Source: Pleurodeles waltl (taxonomy: Eukaryota > Chordata > Amphibia > Caudata > Salamandridae). Taken from it: a stretch of DNA of 64,000 nt. The DNA lies in contig NC_090437.1 in the NCBI RefSeq assembly GCF_031143425.1, positions 1,180,144,863 to 1,180,208,862 of the forward strand, given 5' to 3'. Below are positions 57,468 to 64,000 of this stretch, in pieces (positions within the stretch are counted from its first letter, which is position 1; each line of letters opens with the position of its first letter). Under the pieces are notes generated by a model. The model saw only the letters and a list, made by a program, of their open reading frames with translations, made no database searches and had not been told where the DNA came from. Both the position numbers and the translations under genes were made by a program.

Positions 57468-57710
57468 AAATGTAGATTTTCCTAGTTTATGACGGAAAGT
57501 CTTAATTTTATTAAAGACACGGAGGCGAGTATTATGCGTTTCTTTTCTCACTTTAATCTATAGCAGCAGTCAAGAAGAAAAACTACAAATGCCATGAGGC
57601 TAACAGAAACAGCCAATGGGATTAAAAACGTAGTACAAACATATCCACCAATGGTAATGCTCTCATGCCATTGTGATGTCACTTGACTACAAGCAGCCCT
57701 CTTTTCTTGC
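57468..57710. repeat. DIRS left terminal repeat
   Basis: Outer extension 57468-57532 (TGTAGATTTTCCTAGTTTAT at its start) followed by the inverted repeat 57533-57710, which matches the complement of 62850-63026 with few differences. Confidence 0.92.
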
Positions 57711-57984
57711 GAACAAAGTCAATCATAAGTAAATAACGGGAATAATGAACACAGAATAAACAATGCCATAAGAAATGCAAACACGTCAGAACAAAAGTCC
57801 AAGATTCCGCAGAGGAAGGTACGTTCCGATAAACCAGAAGGAGAAGATCCCGAACATAAAGAAGTCGGAGAATTCGTCTGAAACGAGGCATTGAAGCAGG
57901 ATGGACCTCTAAGTCGCCGGTTGATTCGAAGAAACTGGCGCTGAAAGAAAGGGAGGGAGAAACAGTATTTATACCAGAGGCGGG

Positions 57985-58083
57985 ATAATACTCGCCTCCG
58001 TGTCTTTAATAAAATTAAGACTTTCCGTCATAAACAAGGAAAATCTACATTTTATGACAAGACCAGAGGCTCCTATTATGCGA
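57985..58083. repeat. DIRS internal complementary region
   Basis: Left half is the complement of 57468-57532 (e.g. GACTTTCCGTCATAAACAAG); right half is the complement of 63027-63054 (TTTTATGACAAGACC, AGGCTCCTA). The two halves meet at the word shared by both element ends. Confidence 0.92.
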
Positions 58084-58085
58084 GT

Positions 58086-59080
58086 TTAAAGCATATTAAT
58101 TACATTAAATAAAACACTATCAACAGGTTTACAATAGAAAACTTTAAATATATTGTCATTAGACCAATCTGCAGATTTCAGAATATCCTTCAGGCGGGAG
58201 CCGGTCCAAAAGGCTTTGGAAGCCATGGCCGCTCTGGAGGAATGAGCCCCAAATCTGGAAATGTCAATACCCGCTAAGGACATGATCCATTTGACCCAAC
58301 GTGCCAAAGTAGCCGACGAAACCGGATTATAGGGTTTCCTGAACGAGATCAGGAGTTGGGAAGCCGAGGATGTTCTTAAATCTGCAGTTCTTTGTTCATA
58401 AACCTTTAAGCATTGACCCACACATAATTTCGGATGTTGCAGAAAATAAGGATAAAAAACTGACGATAAGTTAGTCTTAGTTCGTCGTACAACTGAGAAC
58501 AATACCCCCGAAGGAGTGAATTGATGGTTGGAAACGTCCAAAGCTTTAACGTCCGATAAACGTTTAATGGAAACCAAACATAATAACATTGTTAATTTAG
58601 CAGATAACATTTTTAATCATAAAAGTGAATTGTCTGGCAGAGACATCAAATATTTCAGAACAGCGTTAACGTCCCATAATAGGTTGTACTTCGGTAGAGG
58701 AGGATTGGAAAAGTTTACTCCCTTCAATAATCGGCATACCAACGGATGTTCGCCTACTGGTTTCCTGTTGACCTGGGCATGATTAGAAGAGATGGCTGAT
58801 CTGTAAAGATTGATAGTGTGGAAAGCCTTACATTTACTGGCCTCTGCTGTAAAAAAATTTACTACAAAAATTACATCCGCTGAAAAGGGATCGATATGTT
58901 TTCCCAAACACCAGCTATACCATAAAGACCAGGCCGATTTATAGGCCTTCTTGGTTCCAGGGGTCCAGGAATTTGAGATGTATTGAGAAGCCTCTGTCGA
59001 AATGAGAGGGAAAGATTGGGAATTCCCGAAATTTTCCAAGCGGATAGGGTGAGAATATTGTCCACAATGAGGGGGTGAGG
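58086..59080 (-). pseudogene. DIRS tyrosine recombinase with one in-frame stop
   Basis: N-terminal core-binding part: TEASQYISNSWTPGTKKAYK, SLWYSWCLGKHIDPFSADV, KAFHTINLYRSAISSNHAQV. Catalytic part: LSDVKALDVSNHQFTPSGVL, VRRTKTNL, FGAHSSRAAMASKAFW (the His-x-x-Arg box) and WSNDNIFKVFYCKP (nucleophilic Tyr in KVFY). A TGA at 58617-58619 splits the frame between DNSLL and LKMLSAKL; the frame is otherwise continuous. It overlaps the end of the RT frame in a different frame, as in other DIRS elements. The enzyme inserts the circular DNA by strand exchange. The N-terminal limit is approximate. Confidence 0.88.
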
Positions 59081-61036
59081 ACGTTGAAGAGGGTCCAACA
59101 GTAGATCTGGAAAGGACGGGAGTAGTAAGGGAGAGTCCACTGAAAGTTCCAGAAGAGTGGGAAACCATACCTGCCAAAATGGGACTATAAGAATCAAAGA
59201 GGCATGTTGACGTCTGAGATGTGCTAAGACCCTGTTGATCATGATGAAAGGGGGGAATGCGTAGTTGAGGGAAAGTGACCAATCCTGTAAGAAAGCATCT
59301 GATGCCAAGGCTAAGGGATCTGGACGCCAGCTGTAAAACTGCGGAAGCTGAGTATTCAGACGGGAAGCGAACAGGTCTATGGAAAGAGGACCCCATAACG
59401 ACTGAATTTTGTGGAAGATTGATGGATGTAGTCTCCAATCGCTGGAGTCTTGAAGATGACGAGAATGCCAATCTGCTACAGAATTGAGAACTCCTGGTAG
59501 GTATTCTGCATGAACCGAAAGATGGTTTGAAAGGCAAAACTCCCAGAAGCTCTTGGCTAAATCCGCGAGAGGTTTGGATTTTGTGCCAACGAGGTGATTT
59601 ATATATCTGACCGCCGAGATATTGTCCATCCTGAGAAGGATTGCACAATGAACTTTGTGTTTTGCCAGGCTTCTGATTGCAAAGGAGCCGGCAAGCATCT
59701 CTAAACAATTGATGTGCAATTTGGACTCCTCGGATGACCAAATACCTCCAGTCGAGATGGGACCACAGCGGGCCCCCCAACCCAGACGACTTGCATCTGA
59801 TTCTAACACAACATCTGGGGCTGATGAAAAAATACTTTTCCCGTTCCAAGCATCCAAATGGTCTATCCACCATTGAAGCTCTGTGCGTGAGTCGAGGTCT
59901 AGGGGAACGAGGTCCGAATACGATAGCCCTTTCCTCAAATGTTGGATCTTCAGTCTTTGAAGTGACCGGTAATGAAGAGGCCCGGGGAAGATTGCCTGGA
60001 TGGATGAGGAAAGAAGACCTACTATTCGAGCTGACGCTCTGAGAGAAATGAGAGAACTGCGAAGAATTTGTAGAATCTCTGACTTTATGGATTTTATTTT
60101 TACCGCAGGTAAAAGAAGAGTTGCGGAAAGAGAATGGATCTGGAATCCCAAGAATTCTATGACTTGAGAGGGAACTAAGAGAGATTTTTCTTTGTTTATT
60201 ATAAAACCTAAATTTTCTAAAAGAGAGCAAGCAGTGTGTAAATGACCGAGAAGCGTTTGAGAAGACTGACTTAAGATGAGGATATCGTCCAGGTAAATTA
60301 GAAGTCTTATCCCTTGAGCTCTCAAGAATGCAACCACGGGCTTCATGAGCTTTGTGAAGCACCAAGGGGCTGACGATAGACCGAAGGGCAGAGAAGTAAA
60401 GTGGTAAATTTGGTCCAGCCATTGAAATTGGAGAAATTTTCTGAAGTCTGGATGCACAGGAACCACTAAATAAGCATCCTGCAGATCCAGCCGGACCATC
60501 CAGTCGTTTTGGAGTAGGATATCTCTGAGGTGAAGAATGGTCTCCATTTTGAAGTGACGATATACCACAAACCGATTGAAATGCTTTAAATTGATAACTG
60601 GTCGGATCTTTTTGTTCTTCTTTTGAACTAAGAAAATTGGGCTGGTAAAACCCAACGGATGTGGACTGGTGACTGAGACCGCTTGTTTTTGTAACAGAGA
60701 GTCTACCTCGAGAGATATGAGACAAACCATTTCTGAGGAAAAATGAGGAGGAGGAAGAGCATGTACTTGCACAGGGGTAGAATAAAGCTCTATTTTGTAA
60801 CCCTGAACCATGTCTAGAACCCACGCATCTGAGGTAATTGTTAACCAATTTGAAAGGAAATGGTAAATACGACCCCCTGTCGGAAAGAACCCAACATGAG
60901 GGCTTACTTGTTGTATTGAATGCTCTTGACTTCCTGAAGGATCTGGAACGGAAACCTCTGCCTCGTTGGGGGTAGAACTGCGGTCTAAATTCTTGATAAG
61001 AAGCGTTGTAGTATCCTCTGGAGCCTTGTTTAGCAA
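58871..61036 (-). CDS. DIRS reverse transcriptase, RNase H and DNA adenine methyltransferase-like domain (721 aa)
   Basis: Single open frame of 721 codons. RT: LGFTSPIFLVQKKNKKIRPV near 129-147, MVRLDLQDAYLVVPVHPDF, SLPFGLSSAPWCFTKLMKPV and YLDD at 248-251. RNase H: LESDASRLGWGA (Asp 414), INCLEMLA (Glu 446), RMDNISAVRYIN (Asp 471), NSVADWHSR (Asp 522). The methyltransferase-like region has LSIDLFASRLNTQLPQFYSW and NYAFPPFIMINRVLAHLRRQ (about 551-610), the FPPF acting as the xPPx motif. All catalytic residues of RT and RNase H are present. The first about 40 codons overlap gag; the real start may be by frameshift or reinitiation. Confidence 0.93.
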   Translation of the reverse strand: MLNKAPEDTTTLLIKNLDRSSTPNEAEVSVPDPSGSQEHSIQQVSPHVGFFPTGGRIYHFLSNWLTITSDAWVLDMVQGYKIELYSTPVQVHALPPPHFSSEMVCLISLEVDSLLQKQAVSVTSPHPLGFTSPIFLVQKKNKKIRPVINLKHFNRFVVYRHFKMETILHLRDILLQNDWMVRLDLQDAYLVVPVHPDFRKFLQFQWLDQIYHFTSLPFGLSSAPWCFTKLMKPVVAFLRAQGIRLLIYLDDILILSQSSQTLLGHLHTACSLLENLGFIINKEKSLLVPSQVIEFLGFQIHSLSATLLLPAVKIKSIKSEILQILRSSLISLRASARIVGLLSSSIQAIFPGPLHYRSLQRLKIQHLRKGLSYSDLVPLDLDSRTELQWWIDHLDAWNGKSIFSSAPDVVLESDASRLGWGARCGPISTGGIWSSEESKLHINCLEMLAGSFAIRSLAKHKVHCAILLRMDNISAVRYINHLVGTKSKPLADLAKSFWEFCLSNHLSVHAEYLPGVLNSVADWHSRHLQDSSDWRLHPSIFHKIQSLWGPLSIDLFASRLNTQLPQFYSWRPDPLALASDAFLQDWSLSLNYAFPPFIMINRVLAHLRRQHASLILIVPFWQVWFPTLLELSVDSPLLLPSFPDLLLDPLQRPHPLIVDNILTLSAWKISGIPNLSLSFRQRLLNTSQIPGPLEPRRPINRPGLYGIAGVWENISIPFQRM

Positions 61037-61913
61037 ATCCGCGGCCGGTTAAGCGACCCCTGCCTCTACCGGCCCTGGCAAAAACCCGTTGATTAAACAT
61101 TTTCCTCATGGACTTTTGAGGTTTATCCAATGAGGTAAATGTAGCCACATATTTACTGAGATCCTTTAGGAAAAATTCTCCAAAAAGCTGTCCTTCTGTT
61201 TGAACATGAGGTTGCACGGTCGGCAAGTTAATTAATTTGGGATCCAGTTTGATAAGGAGGCCCTTGCGTCGTTCGTGAATAAGAGAGGAATTTGCGTTCC
61301 CCAGAAGACAGAGGCAGCGCTGAACCCACAGAGATAACTCTTCCGGGTCTAAAAAAGTGCCTTCCAACCTGGCTGATTCAACCAGGTCAAAGATCCTAGT
61401 AAGTGGACTAACAACATCCAAAAGCTTGTTCTGACAGGACGACCACGCTTTATCCACTCCTTTACGAGGGTCCTTACCCAGTTTAGTAAAGAAGGTCAGC
61501 ATCTGCTGATCAATAGTAGGAGTAATGGTAGCCTTATTCGGAAGAACAGGTCGAGGGCATTCAGACTTCAATTTGGCTCTAGTTTGTTTGTCTAGAAGTG
61601 AAAATTATTTTTGAGCCACATAACGACCCACGTGGTCTGCTGGAAACCATTCCGTTGAATTAGGGTGATGAATAAGTGAGGGATCAAACATGGGAAAACC
61701 CTCTGAATCAAAAAGGGGGGAAACTGCTGAGGAAACTTTTGGTTTCTTTGGAGGAGGTACGGATAATGAATCATTATCATCCTTGTCAGACACATAACAG
61801 TCTGAGTCCATATCAGGCATGTCCTCATCGGTATCCGGGATGGAGGCAATAGGAACAGGAAGAACGACATTACGTTCTTTAAATTTACGTTTCAAAGAAG
61901 GTTTGGAAGCCAT
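60880..61913 (-). pseudogene. gag: DIRS gag-like protein with one in-frame stop
   Basis: ATG at 61913 gives MASKPSLKRKFKERN, an acidic patch (DTDEDMPDMDSDCYVSDKDD) and PKKPKVSSAV (a likely nuclear signal). A TAA at 61605-61607 interrupts, and the same frame continues with LDKQTRAKLKSECPRPVLPN. There follow helical sequence, KDLSKYVATFTSLDKPQKSM and an Arg/Gly-rich RNA-binding-like part (RAGRGRGRLTGRG, QRGRGFRSRSFRK), then it overlaps the RT frame. Below about 60880 the open frame is a Ser-rich shadow of RT. Assigned as gag by position and RG-rich end. Confidence 0.75.
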
Positions 61914-61938
61914 ATTGTTATACTCCTTGGCAGGAGCC

Positions 61939-62223
61939 TTATGCGAGAATCGCGTCCTCTGACATGTGTGAGATAGACTCATTATCCTTTTGCGCCAAAA
62001 CAGATGACTTGGATGATAGGCGCTGACTGCATTCCCCTGCAGTTTGGGCCGAAGATTTGGACAACAAATTAGAAAAATTGGTTTCTAAATTTTTTGACAA
62101 TTTTTGTATAGAGGACGACACTGCCTGATGTACACAACTCCTAATAAAATTACAGAGTTCGTGTCTGATGTCCTCCAAATCACTAGTAACACCCTGTTCC
62201 ATTGTAGAAATGTCAGGTTCCAT
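61939..62223 (-). CDS. Short frame upstream of DIRS gag
   Basis: 94 codons beginning MEPDISTMEQGVTSDLEDIR, largely helical (HELCNFIRSCVHQAVSSSIQ). It stops at 61939, 26 bases before the gag ATG and in another frame. It might be a separate small protein or the original gag start split off by a frameshift. I cannot decide. Confidence 0.4.
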   Translation of the reverse strand: MEPDISTMEQGVTSDLEDIRHELCNFIRSCVHQAVSSSIQKLSKNLETNFSNLLSKSSAQTAGECSQRLSSKSSVLAQKDNESISHMSEDAILA

Positions 62224-62849
62224 GTTAGAAAAAATAAGTAAATGCTGAAACTAAAGCAAACCAAAGAAAAACAAAAGAAAATGAAGAAAAACAAAGCTAT
62301 ATAGCCTTTCTGAGAAAAAACTACCAGGCAACCAGGGGTTAATCCTGTAGAAAACAAGTGAGAGGGTCAAAACTCCTCCCCTGGGTGGGGTTTTTACAGT
62401 TGAGACGACTCGCTAGCACAGCAAGAATTATTGCTAGACGAGTCAATGAGGAAACTTGGCGGTATGAAAAACGAAAGCGGAATAATTGAGGTAAGCGCTG
62501 GTAAACGCCTGAGCGCTTCTCAAGGAATGTCTTTGTGTCAGGAGCAACTCGAATGACGGTTGCTGCCTGAGGCAAAGCACTCCAAGAGCGTCGCGCACGC
62601 GAAGTGAAGCGCGTTAGAATGCCTGAATATTCGGCTCAGGAGCAGCGCGACCGCTGCTGCCTGAGACCGAACAAGAAGTCAAACACAAGCAAAATGTTGA
62701 AAAACAAAATGCGGCAACTTGCCGGCACCATGATAATTTATACACACCACATTTAAATCGAAAATGTATTGAAATAATACTTAATTAATAATACAGAAAT
62801 ACAAATGACATAAAAGAATGAACCAGTAAACTTATCTTAACTGCAGCAG

Positions 62850-63054
62850 CAAGAAAAGAGGGCTGCTTGCGGGCAAGTGACATCACAATGGCATGAGAGC
62901 ATTACCATTGGTGGATATGTTTGTACTACGTTTTTAATCCCATTGGCTGTTTCTGTTAGCCTCATGGGATTTGTAGTTTTTCTTCTTGACTGCTGCTATA
63001 GATTAAAGTGAGAAAAGAAACGCATAGTAGGAGCCTCCGGTCTTGTCATAAAAT
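62850..63054. repeat. DIRS right terminal repeat
   Basis: Inverted repeat 62850-63026 matching 57533-57710, plus outer extension 63027-63054 (GGAGCCTCCGGTCTTGTCAT). Confidence 0.92.
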
Positions 63055-63414
63055 TTCAGGTAATCAGTCCCATGCATATATCATGGTGCCAACTGGATCT
63101 ATGACACTACAGCACTGGTTTGGGGTACTGAATGATGCAGGTTTGAGCTTCTGCAGAGCCACTGTGTCCCACTCCAACCAGAGGTTTAGGCCGACAAACT
63201 GAGCTGTGTAACCAGAATTATGCAGAGTGAGCCTGAACCACCGTGTAATATACATAAAAGTCTATTTTAGTCCAGATTTAAAATATGGTAGTGTCCCAGT
63301 GGTTGCTGGGCTTGGTGAGTAATAATTATTTTAGTTTTCTAAAAATTATACTTTTATTTTTAGATCACATGCTGCTCACAAGTAAGTTAGGTTTAACAAT
63401 ATGTGATGTGACTG

Positions 63415-63465
<51 letters not shown>

Positions 63466-63907
63466 GTTTAGTTTTCTAATTGTACAAATACATTTCTTTC
63501 ACTAAGTGAGTAAATATATATACAAATTAATAAATATGTATAGATTTATACATATAATGTGAATTTGGCAATTACAAATGTAAACATGTGTGTGTTACGT
63601 GTGTTTAATTACATCAATTATTCATTCAGAGAGGGAGAATAGATGTATAGATAATGATGTATCTTTCCAACAATTAAGTTCAGTTGCCTGCTGGTGTAAA
63701 AAGGACATTTTCTTCATGAGCGTGGTAATAGCACTACCATGTAGAGGCAACTATTTCCAAGTGGTTATGTTAGTGTGTGACACTCATCTAAATGAATGCA
63801 CTTCGCAATTTCATCAGAGAGTATGTGCAGTTGTGTGTCCCCTGTCTTTCTTCTGAAAGAAGTGGGCATGCAATGAGGTAATAAGCCTTTATTATTCACT
63901 TTACTGA
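63055..63907. other. No recognisable gene; contains an (AT)n microsatellite
   Basis: No coding frame. An uninterrupted AT dinucleotide run of about 22 units lies at 63419-63462. Confidence 0.6.
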
Positions 63908-64000
63908 GGCCCTCATTCTGAGCCACCCGCCAAACTCAAACAGCTGGTAGACCACCATTGTGGTCTGAATATCGCCCCCCATTAAGAGTTCACTGCTGGT
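63908..64000 (+). mobile_element. Start of another Harbinger-type element (runs off the window)
   Basis: GGCCCTCATTCTGAGCCACC follows TGA and opens a GC-rich stretch with ACCCGCC and TAGACCACCATTGTGGTC, as in the 37171 end and the ends of copies 1-3. Too short to classify further. Confidence 0.5.

Larger units (their letters stand above)
57468..63054 (-). mobile_element. DIRS-type tyrosine-recombinase retrotransposon, near complete (5.6 kb)
   Basis: Inverted terminal repeats of about 178 bp (57533-57710 and 62850-63026) with non-matching outer extensions on each side. An internal region (57985-58083) is complementary to both outer extensions joined end to end, which is the DIRS hallmark: it templates closing of a circular intermediate that the recombinase inserts without a target duplication. 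Genes on the minus strand: gag, RT/RNase H/methyltransferase, and tyrosine recombinase. No integrase or protease, as expected. Termini placed at AAAT/AAAA where the internal region switches from one end to the other. Confidence 0.93.

Noticed and set aside
58617..61571. One 984-residue protein on the minus strand of the DIRS element
   Set aside because: Its middle (roughly 60880-59080) is a Ser/Arg-rich shadow of the RT frame, which carries all catalytic motifs. Only its start (gag) and end (recombinase) are real.
63419..63462. Frame encoding alternating Tyr-Ile
   Set aside because: Translation of an (AT)n microsatellite.
1..64000. CRISPR arrays, bacterial operons, riboswitches, rRNA or tRNA genes
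   Set aside because: Composition, introns and element types are eukaryotic. No spaced direct repeats, rRNA blocks or tRNA-like A and B boxes with cloverleaf were recognised by eye.

Overview
This window looks like intergenic or intronic DNA from a very large, repeat-rich vertebrate genome. I found no host protein-coding gene and no convincing RNA gene. What can be recognised is transposable elements, many nested or broken: three Harbinger (PIF/Harbinger) DNA transposons, two lineages of Ty3/gypsy LTR retrotransposon plus dispersed LTRs of one of them, one nearly complete DIRS element, a second DIRS fossil, an L2-like LINE and several small foldback elements. Multi-gene Harbinger, DIRS and Ty3/gypsy elements together suggest a urodele amphibian. 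A Harbinger expansion is, from memory, a feature of the newt Pleurodeles waltl. The species is an inference, not a reading.

Layout. Positions 1-4029 are the right part of Harbinger copy 1. 4030-5819 is an LTR. 5820-7094 is an old Ty3/gypsy RT/RNase H piece split by a 340-bp foldback element. 7095-13989 is Harbinger copy 2, truncated on its left. 17097-22348 is a compact Ty3/gypsy element with 159-bp LTRs and a 1027-codon pol. About 26660-32515 is a decayed Ty3/gypsy element whose integrase lies before its reverse transcriptase (Gmr1-like order). 35150-36720 is a DIRS-like fossil. 38284-44779 is Harbinger copy 3, complete between its inverted repeats and flanked by TTA duplications. 45557-45713 is a foldback element. 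45783-47970 and 48657-51291 are two LTRs related to those at 4030 and 26660; the second splits an L2-like LINE. 54566-55100 is another foldback element. 57468-63054 is a DIRS element with inverted terminal repeats, an internal complementary region, gag, RT/RNase H/methyltransferase and tyrosine recombinase. A further Harbinger-type end begins at 63908.

How the genes fit together. Comparing the three Harbinger copies gives a three-gene plan. The transposase has a short first exon just inside one terminal repeat, then an intron of about 3.4 kb (copy 3) that contains a complete Myb/SANT-like gene (called SANT-A here) on the opposite strand, then two exons carrying the DDE domain. A second Myb/SANT-like gene (SANT-B) lies beyond, convergent with the transposase. 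In the known family, the transposase cuts and the Myb-like partner binds the ends and helps bring the transposase to the nucleus. All three copies carry stops or frameshifts, so none looks autonomous. The DIRS element (two in-frame stops seen) and the 17-22 kb gypsy element (two homopolymer frame shifts and a few active-site changes) are the youngest-looking retroelements.

Stretches with nothing recognisable (13990-17096, most of 22349-26659, 32516-34067, 36721-37170, 37451-38280, 44783-45556, 52931-54565, 55101-57467, 63055-63907) are listed as such.
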